Below are positions 40,583-49,646 of a DNA stretch of 64,000 nucleotides, in pieces. Made by a program: the position numbers and the translations under genes. A model generated the notes under the pieces. It did not search any database, was not told where the DNA came from, and saw only the letters and a program-made list of their open reading frames with translations. The first letter of the stretch is position 1; each line of letters opens with the position of its first letter. This DNA comes from Gp1-AA145 sp963757135 (GTDB lineage: Bacteria; Acidobacteriota; Terriglobia; Terriglobales; Acidobacteriaceae). The stretch is taken from NCBI GenBank assembly GCA_963757135.1, contig CAVWQE010000011.1:186001-250000 (forward strand). The letters are read 5' to 3'.

Positions 40583-42505
40583 TCACAAGTCATGACCATT
40601 CCTCGCACCTAAGAACATCCCATCGTAGAAAATCCTTTCGGTAGCAGTTTCAAAAACGGGTTTAGAAACGGGACTCCAGCGCTGCGGCTGAGAAGCGAAT
40701 TCGCGCGGCGTGCACTTTGCATATTTCTTGAACACAGAAGCGAAGTATGCTGGGTTGCAAAATCCGCAGCGCTCGGCGACTTCTGCGACGTTGAGCCGCG
40801 GGTCTAAGAGAGCCTTCATGGCGAGCTCCACGCGTTGTTGGATCAAAAATCTTTCGAGCGTTATCCCAGTGGTGCGCCGGAAGACGCGGCTCAAGTGGCC
40901 GGTCGAAAGATGCAGCGCATTGGCGAGGTCTTGAATAGTCGTGGTCGCCGGTCCCCGTTCCTGGACTACCTGGCCCACTATGAGGACAATCTTATTTTTC
41001 CGCTGGCTGAACATCGAGGCCAGCTTCTGCGAAAGGAACTCCGCGAAGCGTCGAAACGCGGCGCGCGCCCCAAACGGCGTGGGCGCATGCAACACCCCGG
41101 AAATCGCCTGCTCCTTGGCTTCGTTCACCTGACTCTGCTCCGCGCCCATGCTGACGCTTTCGAGCGCGAGATGCTCGATCCCCCACGTCAGCAAGGCCTG
41201 CGATTGCCGCAACTTCGAAGGAGACTGATTGGAAGGCGACGCGATCGCAAAAAACTCGCTCAACACCGCGCTCAAACCGTTGCCCTGCTGGATTGCCCGA
41301 ACCAAGCGATCGAGCGCTTCCATGGGCTTGCTGGCGCGCGCTTGCGGATGATCGAAGAAACAGATGTTGTCGCCGCTCGATTCGAGCGCGGCGCAGGCCT
41401 CTTCGTGAGCCTGTACCAGTTCGCTGCAGCGACCATGCGATTCGCTGATCCCGATCCGCGCCGATGCGCCACACTGGGTATTGATCGCGCTGACGATCGA
41501 TTGGGCCATCTCCTGCAGAGAAATTCGTTCATGGCTGCGGTTCCGCACTTCGTGGCTGGAAAAAACGCAGAGCTCTCCCGGGCGCACAATGGTAGCAAGA
41601 GTTCCTGGCCAGCTTTGGCACAGGTCTTCGACCATATGCGACAGGCGATGCAAACTTGCCTGATTGGAAACATTGGGACGCGAACCAGCGTCGGGATACT
41701 TCACCTGCAAGGCCATTACGCGATTGGGAAGACGCTGCAATCCGGCACGTCGCGCAAGCTCGTTCAATTCATCTTTGCCCCCGGTTTCACCCGAAAGCAG
41801 AGTCGCCGCCAGCTCTTTCCGGTCAAGCATCAGCTCACGATCATGCCGCTTCTGAAACTCCGCCATGATCTGCATGCGCTTCCATGAGTTCGCAATGTAT
41901 CGGGCGAACAACTCCAGCACCCGGACCATTTCCGCGACCTGCGCGGGCTCGACCACGGGCACGCGATAGTAGGCGTTCTCCAGCTTTTCAAAGTTGATGT
42001 GCGGCTGACCCTTCAAAGTCTCGCCCACCAGGCTGAAGCCTTCAGGCGTCGGGGGATGAGTAAGCACCTGCCCGGAAAACAGAGTGCCCAAGTATTGGTT
42101 GTCGCACATCACGGGTACGGCAATGTCGGTGAGCCCGACGTGACACGCGTATACCTGCGTGCAGCCGGTTGCGCGGCAGCGCTGTTGGGCCGGGACATCG
42201 GAGCGGGCGCAGGTTTCTTCCTCGTGTTCGCCGAAACCATGCACCAGGTCGCAAAACATGGTGCTCGGAGAATTGCGGCTGGCGGAATCGCCCGTGACCG
42301 GTTGCAACTGTACCAGGGCATCTTCCGTGCCCATGCGGTTCTTGAACTTGGGCTTCATCGGGTCGAGTTCCTCGGTCCACATCAGCTCGACGTTGCGGAT
42401 CGGCCCGGTGTTGTTTAAAAGCAATAGGAAGTGTTTAAAGAGCTCAAGGTCCTTTTGAAATTCCCGCTTAAGCGCCCCGCTCAATGCCGCCTGCGATTTC
42501 TTCAC
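40583..42505 (-). CDS. PocR/AraC-type transcriptional regulator
   Basis: 640 residues. The N-terminal PocR-like sensory domain (about 20-215) has a Cys-rich core (CARSDVPAQQRC, GCTQVYACHVG and DIAVPVMCDNQYLGTLFSGQ), which may bind a small molecule or metal. The middle has no clear family. The C-terminal AraC-type double HTH (about 535-620) includes IQDLANALHLSTGHLSRVFR and LNVAEVAERCGFCNPAYFAS. Divides the island from the sugar genes and is probably their activator, with the SDR gene following on the same side. PocR-type regulators respond to diols or hexose derivatives. Confidence 0.85.
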   Translation of the reverse strand: MKKSQAALSGALKREFQKDLELFKHFLLLLNNTGPIRNVELMWTEELDPMKPKFKNRMGTEDALVQLQPVTGDSASRNSPSTMFCDLVHGFGEHEEETCARSDVPAQQRCRATGCTQVYACHVGLTDIAVPVMCDNQYLGTLFSGQVLTHPPTPEGFSLVGETLKGQPHINFEKLENAYYRVPVVEPAQVAEMVRVLELFARYIANSWKRMQIMAEFQKRHDRELMLDRKELAATLLSGETGGKDELNELARRAGLQRLPNRVMALQVKYPDAGSRPNVSNQASLHRLSHMVEDLCQSWPGTLATIVRPGELCVFSSHEVRNRSHERISLQEMAQSIVSAINTQCGASARIGISESHGRCSELVQAHEEACAALESSGDNICFFDHPQARASKPMEALDRLVRAIQQGNGLSAVLSEFFAIASPSNQSPSKLRQSQALLTWGIEHLALESVSMGAEQSQVNEAKEQAISGVLHAPTPFGARAAFRRFAEFLSQKLASMFSQRKNKIVLIVGQVVQERGPATTTIQDLANALHLSTGHLSRVFRRTTGITLERFLIQQRVELAMKALLDPRLNVAEVAERCGFCNPAYFASVFKKYAKCTPREFASQPQRWSPVSKPVFETATERIFYDGMFLGARNGHDL

Positions 42506-42607
42506 GATGTATGCCCCTGTTGGATTGCCAGCGCGGGGATTGTATTACATCGTGAGCACCTTGCGAATGCAAAATCGTTTGTTCCGTCTTTTATCCAGTG
42601 ATGGAAT

Positions 42608-43405
42608 TCAGGCATGGGGTCGAACCGTCAGCCCCCCATCCACGACCAGATTCGCGCCCGTAATAAAGGATGCGCCCTCGCTGGCCAGAAAAACCGCAGC
42701 TTCGGCGACATCGGCCGGAATTCCACGGCGCCCCAGTGGATGCAGGGCGGCCACTTCGCTGGCCAGAGCGCCCGGATCCGGCGACTGGCGCACGTATTCT
42801 TCCCACAACCTTGTGTCGATATAGCCGGGACAAATCGAGTTTACCCGGATGTGACGCGGCGCAAGTTCCAGCGCAAGGTTGCGAGTCAATGCGATCAATC
42901 CCGCTTTCGAGCAGGCATAAGGAACCGAATCCGGAAAAGCATGGGTCGCGTGAATGGAACTTATATTGACGATGGCGCCGCCGGTGGCCGGAAACAATGG
43001 CAACAACGCTTGAGACAAAAGAAACGCAGCCCGCAGGTTCACATTGGTGACAGTGTCCCATTCGTCGGCCGAGATGATCGCAAAGGGCTTTCCCAGTTCA
43101 ATGCCGGCGTTGTTTACTAAAATGCCGACGCGGCCGTGGGTTTGTTTGATGTGCTCGGCGGCGCGATGAATCTGGCCGGGGTCGGCTAAATCGACTTCAA
43201 CAAACGACACCGGCGACGCTGGCGGACACCCGCTGAGGGCCTTGGCAGTGGCTTGGGCTGTTTCGGCTTCGCGGTCGAGCAAGACCACGGAAGCGCCCTC
43301 GCGATGGAAGCACTCGGCGATCGCCCGGCCAATTCCCTGCGCGCCTCCCGTCACAACTGCGACCTGACCTTCCAGTTTGCCGCTTCGTTTCTCGAGCGCG
43401 CTCAT
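42608..43405 (-). CDS. Short-chain dehydrogenase/reductase
   Basis: 265 residues with a full SDR set: TGGAQGIGRAIAE (cofactor glycines), VEVDLADPGQI, NNAGIELGKPF, INISSIHATHA (Ser), VPYACSKAG (YxxxK) and VNSICPGYIDT. The Asp in LLDREAETA suggests NAD(H) preference. In this setting it could oxidise a sugar (e.g. aldose 1-dehydrogenase of an oxidative galactose pathway); the substrate is not readable from sequence. Just downstream of the alpha-galactosidase gene and in the same direction. Confidence 0.85.
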   Translation of the reverse strand: MSALEKRSGKLEGQVAVVTGGAQGIGRAIAECFHREGASVVLLDREAETAQATAKALSGCPPASPVSFVEVDLADPGQIHRAAEHIKQTHGRVGILVNNAGIELGKPFAIISADEWDTVTNVNLRAAFLLSQALLPLFPATGGAIVNISSIHATHAFPDSVPYACSKAGLIALTRNLALELAPRHIRVNSICPGYIDTRLWEEYVRQSPDPGALASEVAALHPLGRRGIPADVAEAAVFLASEGASFITGANLVVDGGLTVRPHA

Positions 43406-43439
43406 GCGGGCCGTCTGCTCCTATCGGTATCGGGCCGGT

Positions 43440-45614
43440 TCATCGGCCACCCTTGGTAATGAAGACCAGCTCTGAACTCTGTGCAACTGCCAAGGCTACA
43501 TTTAAACCCTCTTTCATCAAACTGCGACCGCTGACGGCGCGATCGGAAGAGTTATGGTCATGGAAGCTCAGCTGGTAGGTCGCGTCTGGATCGAGCCCTT
43601 GCAACAGGAACGTATGGTTCGGCTCATTTTGCGCCGAGCCGCGAAATATGAAGATGACCCCATTGCCGTTGCGCAGGTCGAAATATTCGTGCGCATCCCA
43701 GTGAACTCCGTCGGGCCGCGGCGAGATGTGGTACAACTCCGCGTCGCGAATCAGTTCACGCAGTTTGGTTTTGTAAAGATCGATCTCGGATTTCGCCACA
43801 GCGTGCTGCTCCGGCGTCCAGGCGTTCGTATCCTGCATGATGGTAAGCCAACCCATCATGCCACTGCGAAGCATGTACTTGAAATTTTCGATCCGCGGCG
43901 TCGGCCACTTCTCGACATAGCTTTCGAGCATAGCGCTGGGCAGCACATGGCTGGTGTCATAGAAAGCGCGCCGGTTCGAGAGCGGGTCGTAGGTATCCGT
44001 AATGGAGAAATAATCGGCATGAGCGGCGCTGCCAAAGTCCACCATGCGCCCGCCGTCATTGCACACTTCGAGCAGGATTCCCGGATGGTCCTCACGCAGC
44101 TTTGAGTAAATGTCGTAATAGGCGCGGACCGCGCGATAGCTGACATCGCTCGAGTTGGAGCTCTCCACCCAATAGGAACTCGCATTTTTCTGCACACACT
44201 TGTTCCAATTGTCGGGCGGAGCGTGAGGATGGTCGGTACGGTCGCATCCTTGCGCGACCAGGTAACCATCGTGCTCAAGCATGTCGAGATGATAATCGTC
44301 CACGATGCGGTCGACTTCTTTTTGCGCCCACGCCTTTGCTTCGGGAACTCCAAGGTCGATCGTCTGGCCTTTGAATTCCTCGGGCTGCCAGTCAGGAGGC
44401 AGGTCGGTGACCATCCAGTCGCGAACCTTGGGATCACGCGCGTTCAGCGCGCCAGGTTGCGTGTCAAGTGCAGCTTGTGTCCAATCCACCCACAAGCCGA
44501 ACTTCAACCCATGCTGATGCGCATCATCGGCGATTGCAGCCAGGCCCTGGGGAAACTTCTGCGGATTTGGATACCAGTCGCCGACGCCGCGAAACCATCC
44601 GGCATCGATATGAAACATCTCCAGGCCGAGTTCAGCGGAATCCTGAATCATGCGCCGTGCGATTTCGTCGGTGACGTTCATTCCTCCGCCCCAGCTGTTG
44701 TTGGTAGTAACCGGGTAATTTGGGTCTTTCCATGCGACCGGATTACCCAGCGTAGAGCGTACCCACGACTTCAAGGAATTTCCTGCTGCATCAACGCCGC
44801 CCTGCGTGCCTGCGAGAAAAATCGTCGGCGTTTCAAAACTCTCTCCGGCAGCTAGCCGCGTCCGAAAAGGTCCGGGCTCAGGATTCAATCCCGCCGATCC
44901 TTTCAGCGACCTGCCGTCGCGTTCTATCGACAGCTGCGTGCGTCCGCTGAATTCTATCCCGACGTACCAGCCATTTTGCGTGCCTGCGTTTTCCTGCACC
45001 AGAAACCACGGGATGATTTCGCGCGGCTCGTTGTCCTTGGGATGCGCATAAGTGCTGGAAGTCCCACGCCATTTGTATCCGGATTCGACCGGAACCAGAT
45101 GGGTTCCGACTGCGGACGGCGTGCCCGCGCCCTTTTCGATATAGAGCTGCTCGACTGCAGAGTGCCCCGTCAGGTCCCATTCGAATTGAAAACTGTCCTG
45201 CAGCGGGATCCACAATTCCTTGTCGCCCAGATTTTCAATTCGGGTCGTGTGCTCGACCGGGCCGGAGTCTGACCGCACCTGCCACTCCCAGGTCAGCCTC
45301 AGCGCTGGCGAAACGCAGCGATAGACAAAAGAAACGTGCCGTCCATCCGCCTCGCCCGCATCGCGCGCAAGTTCCCAATGCAGCGGCACGGCCTCGCCGT
45401 TGAAGTAAGCGGTATCAATCAGGCGCTCGGGCGTCAGATTTTTCCATACGGATTCGCCTAATCTCAGGCTAACCAAGCGCGGCGCGTCTGATCCGGCCTG
45501 CAATTCGATTGCAGTGTCGGAGTTCTGGAGATGGGCATTGGCCTGCCCGCAAAGATGGACCGCTGTGGCGAGCCAGAAGAAAACAATCCATTGAGTCCGG
45601 GATAGAGAGTTCAT
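43440..45614 (-). CDS. Secreted alpha-galactosidase-like glycoside hydrolase (GH36/clan D type)
   Basis: 724 residues. A signal peptide (WIVFFWLATAVHLCGQANA) is followed by an N-terminal beta-sandwich (about 30-290) and a TIM barrel with NNSWGGGMNVTDE, MFHIDAGWFRGVGDWYPNP, GLKFGLWVDWT, DYHLDMLEHDGYLVA (nucleophile-region Asp) and a second acidic motif in YFSITDTYDP, then a C-terminal beta domain. The pattern is that of clan GH-D enzymes releasing alpha-galactosyl units. The ATG at 45614 gives a proper signal peptide; the frame is open 11 codons further. A hairpin separates it from the receptor gene upstream. Confidence 0.8.
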   Translation of the reverse strand: MNSLSRTQWIVFFWLATAVHLCGQANAHLQNSDTAIELQAGSDAPRLVSLRLGESVWKNLTPERLIDTAYFNGEAVPLHWELARDAGEADGRHVSFVYRCVSPALRLTWEWQVRSDSGPVEHTTRIENLGDKELWIPLQDSFQFEWDLTGHSAVEQLYIEKGAGTPSAVGTHLVPVESGYKWRGTSSTYAHPKDNEPREIIPWFLVQENAGTQNGWYVGIEFSGRTQLSIERDGRSLKGSAGLNPEPGPFRTRLAAGESFETPTIFLAGTQGGVDAAGNSLKSWVRSTLGNPVAWKDPNYPVTTNNSWGGGMNVTDEIARRMIQDSAELGLEMFHIDAGWFRGVGDWYPNPQKFPQGLAAIADDAHQHGLKFGLWVDWTQAALDTQPGALNARDPKVRDWMVTDLPPDWQPEEFKGQTIDLGVPEAKAWAQKEVDRIVDDYHLDMLEHDGYLVAQGCDRTDHPHAPPDNWNKCVQKNASSYWVESSNSSDVSYRAVRAYYDIYSKLREDHPGILLEVCNDGGRMVDFGSAAHADYFSITDTYDPLSNRRAFYDTSHVLPSAMLESYVEKWPTPRIENFKYMLRSGMMGWLTIMQDTNAWTPEQHAVAKSEIDLYKTKLRELIRDAELYHISPRPDGVHWDAHEYFDLRNGNGVIFIFRGSAQNEPNHTFLLQGLDPDATYQLSFHDHNSSDRAVSGRSLMKEGLNVALAVAQSSELVFITKGGR

Positions 45615-45629
45615 ATGCAACTCTAAAGA

Positions 45630-45662
45630 GCAAGGGCCAACCGGCAAATGACTAGCCCTTGC
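45630..45662 (-). terminator. Stem-loop between the TonB receptor and alpha-galactosidase genes
   Basis: GCAAGGGC (45630-45637) and GCCCTTGC (45655-45662), 8 perfect pairs; on the minus strand it is followed by TCTTTAG. It lies 11 bp beyond the receptor stop codon. Confidence 0.5.
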
Positions 45663-45672
45663 GAGGTGAGAC

Positions 45673-48600
45673 TCAGAAAAACAAACGCAGGCCGATCTGC
45701 ATAGTGCGTGGCGGATTGTTCAGATTGAATCCCTGTTGCTGATTGATGCCCTTCCCCTGCACCGCACCAAATGTGGCGGAGTCCGGATTGTTATCGATCG
45801 GGCCGTAGTTCGCGTGGTTTAAAATGTTGATGGCTTCGACTCGCGCTTCAAGATAACGCTCCCCGTCGCCTGAGAGATAGAACTTCTTTAACAGGGTCGC
45901 GTCGGTGAAAAAGCTTCCCGGATTGCGCAGATTGGGGAACACAAACGGAGCATTGCTCAGGCCGTAGTCGGGCGTTGTTATGAAAGCAGCCGGATTGAGA
46001 ACTCCCTGCGGCGAGGAATTCACGAACCCGCCGTTAAACGCCAGCGCCTGCGAATAGCTCGCACCGGATCGGCGCGGATTGACATTAGGAGCAAGCGTGT
46101 ACCGCAACGCTGCGCCCGGCACAGTAGTGCCGGTCCCCACGTCGGGCACAAGCACGGGAGTGCCTTTCGGATTGTAGGTGCTGATGCCGGCTACCGCCCA
46201 TCCGCCCGCGACTGCATTGAAAACCTTGTACCCAATACCATCGCCGTGGTTCAGGAACGTGCGGCCCTTGCCAAACGGCAAATCATAGTTGTAGTTCAGT
46301 AATAAGGTCTGCGGCATTTCGTACAAGGCGACACCGTAGGCTTCCATCAGGTTGTGCGGGTCTTGCAGCAGTCCGCGTCCCGCGGGGCCGTTGTGCTGAA
46401 TGTCTTTCCCGGCTGTGTTGGTTAAGGTCTTGCGGATGGAATACGAGGCTAGCAGACTCAACCCATGATAACTCCGGCCCTGCACCTGCATGTTCAGGAA
46501 GTTTGAAAACGACCTGCCCCAGGTGACCTGCCCCGGAGAAACCTGCGAATATTGCGGAGCCAGACCGAGCAACTGCGACAACGCCACGGTCGGCTCGCTG
46601 GCGAAGGTTTGAGATTGACCGTAGAACGGATTCGGGACCTGAGTCGAGAGATTATTTCCCAGCTGGTAATACTGCAGCGGAATGTTGTTCTCGCTCCAGT
46701 TCCAGACCGGCATCAGCAGGTGGATGCCGCGAATACCAGTGTAGTCAACGGTGGCGACCCAACTCTTGTTCAACTGGCGCTGCACACTGAAGTCCCAACT
46801 ATATTCTTCGGGACTCTGAAAGTGGCTGATCGTTGTGCCGGCCTGATCGAGGCTGGCCGCAGCCCCAAAGGTCTGGAATCCGTATTCCTGGTTGGTTTTG
46901 ATCGGCGGATAATAACCGAGATTCGTACCGCCGGACTGCAGCGGGAAAGTTCCGAGGCCGTGGTCTCGGCCAAATTCACTAACCCAATTCTGTCCGTTGA
47001 GTGTTGCAATCTGATTGAACGTGACCGAGTTGTAATAGAAGCTGAACCAATCTGTCGAGAGACCACCCAATCCCTGATAAATGATTCCGCCGCTAGCGTG
47101 GAGGACCGTGTCTTTGTTCAACGCGTAGGAAATTCCAAGACGCGGCTGGAAGTTCAACTTCTCCGTGCTGTACAGATTCTTTTGCGGATATTCCGGCGTC
47201 CCAAGCAGCGCGACACGTCCGGTCGCTCCCTGGCTCAGCCACGCGGGCTGCGGCAGATTGGCCAACCCCGGAATGGCAGATTCAACCTGACTCCAATCCC
47301 AGCCGGTGTTCGGCGTCAGGACGTTTTTCGCATTCATGTCGTACATGATGGGCGTGCTGGCATTGGTATTCTGAGGTTTACGAGCGCCATCGTGGTCCCA
47401 ACGCAGGCCCATCTGCACGGTCAGCCTGTCGTTGACCTTCCAGTCGTCCATCACGTAGGCGGCCTGATTCCAACCATACGGCGTGATATTCCAGTTGCCC
47501 CACTGGAAGAAGTTAGACGACCCCATCATCAACTCAGCCAAGGGGCTACCCGTCAAGCCATCGTTGTTATTCCAAAACTCGTTGGAACCGCCGCCGGGAT
47601 TCACCCATGCGACACCGGTGTGATCGCCACCTTTTTCCCGGAAGCGCAGGAAGTAGAGTTCAAAGCCGGTTTTGATGGTGTGGCGATGAAGCACTTTGGT
47701 GTAGGCGATGCTGCCGTTCGCATTCTGATTGATGAACGAATCGAACTCCGACCCGCCGACACTAGTGTAACCATTTTGACCATTGAAGCCACCGATACTG
47801 AGGCCAGGTGGGATGTTGACCGTGCTCTTTGCGGGGTTGTTGATGATGAGCGGATCAAATGGCCACTGGCTGGTATTGATATTCGGATCCGGACTGGCTC
47901 CCCATCCCGAAACGCCGTTGCTAACCAGGTTTGCCACTCCGAAGCCGAGATGCGCATCAACGATCGATGTGGGCGAAAGCGTGTAGCTGTATTGCAGACT
48001 ACCGGTCCAGTCCAAATCTGTCGTGACCGATCCCGAACCATGGAAATAAGGCGCGGGAATGTTGTTGGTCATGTTCGAGCGACTGATGCTGAAGTTGATC
48101 CTCTGATTATTGGCGAGATTCTCGTCCATTCGCAGGAAAAATCGATCGGTTGGACGCGTGGTGGCGATTGTTGAATAGTAGTTATCAGTGTGATCGCTAT
48201 CGACGGCGGGGGCGTGATTCGGCAACGGCCATAGAGCCATGTAATCCTGGAACAGAGCGCTCTGCAATGACAGAGCGGCATTGCCCGCGGGACATGTGCC
48301 GCCGGTTACGTCTGCCTGTGAACAAATCTTCGACTGCGCATACTGTGGACGGACCCAATTGCCGCCACTATTGAATCCATGAAAAGGATCGTAAAGAGTG
48401 GCATATACAGGGTTACCGTTTTGGAAGTTAATAACCGTCTGCGAAAAATCGCCCTGCCGGTTCAGCAGTGTTGGAACGCTGCTGATAACGTTCTGGCTCT
48501 GATTGAAGCGCTCGCCTTCCCATCCGAAGAAGAAGAATGTCTTATCTTTACCGGAATAAACGCGCGGGATATTTACCGGACCGCCGAAGGTGAGCCCGTA

Positions 48601-49512
48601 ATTGTTCTGATGAAAAGCCTGCCGTGGCACATTGAGCGCGTTTTGCCCCCACTGGTTGGCGTTCAGAATCTGATTGCGGAAATACTCGAAAAGGCGGCCA
48701 TGATATTTATTCGTCCCGCTCTGCGTGTTCACGGAAATGATGCCGCCAGAATAGCGCCCATGGTCTGCAGTTAGCACTCCGTTTTCTACACGGAATTCGC
48801 CGACTTCATCCGGCGTCGGCACGGAACGATTTGTGGCATTGAATTCCTGGTCCTGCACCTGATTGCCATCAACGGAAATGTTCGTTCCGTTTACCTGCCC
48901 GCCGCCAATTGAATAAGAGTTGCCGGAGTTGGCGATGAAATAAGTCGCATTGCCCAGAGTTGAAATCTGGTCGGCTGGCGGGCCTTGTCCCTGAATCGCG
49001 GGGGTGACGCCGGCTAAATCGAGCGTGTTGCGACTCAGTTGTGGCAACTCGGTGATCATTTTATTGTCGAGCACCTGCGCGCTGGCGGACTGGTCCGCGT
49101 TGAGCAGCGCCGTAGCGGTCACGGTCACTGTCTCCTGGACCGCACCTGGCTTCAGGTTGAAATTGAGAGCGAGCTTGTCGCCGGTGCGGAGGATGAGGTC
49201 GGTGTGATTCGTGGTGCCGAAACCCTGCTTAGCCACTGTGATTGTGTAGGTGCCGGGCAATAATTGGGGAAGCATGTACACGCCGGACCCATTCGTTTTG
49301 GTCGTAATGACAACGCCGGTCTTGGAATTCACCGCCATCACATCGGCGTCGACGAGGGCCGCCCCGCTCGAATCAGCGACAAGGCCGCTGATTTGTCCAT
49401 TGGTGGACTGCGCTGCCGCAATCCGCAAACCGCCCGCCAAAAGCGACACCAAGACCAGTGCAAGCGAGCCTTTTTGACCCAACGGTCCCCGCCCCCGCCA
49501 TAGATTCATCAT
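45673..49512 (-). CDS. Oar-like TonB-dependent receptor with carboxypeptidase-regulatory domain
   Basis: 1279 residues. A signal peptide (about 15-35) is followed by a CarboxypepD_reg-like beta-sandwich (about 37-120, GQISGLVADSSGAALVDADV), a plug region with a QVLDNKMITELPQLSRNTLD box and SVDGNQVQDQEFNATNRSVP, and a long outer-membrane barrel ending in aromatic RTMQIGLRLFF. Acidobacteria carry many such receptors for uptake of oligosaccharides or other large nutrients. It lies upstream of the alpha-galactosidase on the same strand; the co-location suggests a galactoside ligand. Several plus-strand open frames inside it are shadows. Confidence 0.9.
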   Translation of the reverse strand: MMNLWRGRGPLGQKGSLALVLVSLLAGGLRIAAAQSTNGQISGLVADSSGAALVDADVMAVNSKTGVVITTKTNGSGVYMLPQLLPGTYTITVAKQGFGTTNHTDLILRTGDKLALNFNLKPGAVQETVTVTATALLNADQSASAQVLDNKMITELPQLSRNTLDLAGVTPAIQGQGPPADQISTLGNATYFIANSGNSYSIGGGQVNGTNISVDGNQVQDQEFNATNRSVPTPDEVGEFRVENGVLTADHGRYSGGIISVNTQSGTNKYHGRLFEYFRNQILNANQWGQNALNVPRQAFHQNNYGLTFGGPVNIPRVYSGKDKTFFFFGWEGERFNQSQNVISSVPTLLNRQGDFSQTVINFQNGNPVYATLYDPFHGFNSGGNWVRPQYAQSKICSQADVTGGTCPAGNAALSLQSALFQDYMALWPLPNHAPAVDSDHTDNYYSTIATTRPTDRFFLRMDENLANNQRINFSISRSNMTNNIPAPYFHGSGSVTTDLDWTGSLQYSYTLSPTSIVDAHLGFGVANLVSNGVSGWGASPDPNINTSQWPFDPLIINNPAKSTVNIPPGLSIGGFNGQNGYTSVGGSEFDSFINQNANGSIAYTKVLHRHTIKTGFELYFLRFREKGGDHTGVAWVNPGGGSNEFWNNNDGLTGSPLAELMMGSSNFFQWGNWNITPYGWNQAAYVMDDWKVNDRLTVQMGLRWDHDGARKPQNTNASTPIMYDMNAKNVLTPNTGWDWSQVESAIPGLANLPQPAWLSQGATGRVALLGTPEYPQKNLYSTEKLNFQPRLGISYALNKDTVLHASGGIIYQGLGGLSTDWFSFYYNSVTFNQIATLNGQNWVSEFGRDHGLGTFPLQSGGTNLGYYPPIKTNQEYGFQTFGAAASLDQAGTTISHFQSPEEYSWDFSVQRQLNKSWVATVDYTGIRGIHLLMPVWNWSENNIPLQYYQLGNNLSTQVPNPFYGQSQTFASEPTVALSQLLGLAPQYSQVSPGQVTWGRSFSNFLNMQVQGRSYHGLSLLASYSIRKTLTNTAGKDIQHNGPAGRGLLQDPHNLMEAYGVALYEMPQTLLLNYNYDLPFGKGRTFLNHGDGIGYKVFNAVAGGWAVAGISTYNPKGTPVLVPDVGTGTTVPGAALRYTLAPNVNPRRSGASYSQALAFNGGFVNSSPQGVLNPAAFITTPDYGLSNAPFVFPNLRNPGSFFTDATLLKKFYLSGDGERYLEARVEAINILNHANYGPIDNNPDSATFGAVQGKGINQQQGFNLNNPPRTMQIGLRLFF

Positions 49513-49646
49513 TATTTCTCCTCATTTTTCGCGAAGGAGTATGTAGCGCCACGAGACTACATACACGATATTGCCGACACATTATTGAATGGGCTCTGCC
49601 GTTTATCCATCCAGGATCAGGATTTTTCTTGTGTTTAATTGACCAG

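Noticed and set aside
40835..41887. 350-codon plus-strand open frame
   Set aside because: Antisense to the PocR/AraC regulator; no recognisable domain.
46552..48174. 540-codon plus-strand open frame
   Set aside because: Shadow of the TonB-dependent receptor gene on the minus strand, which has clear domains over the same bases.
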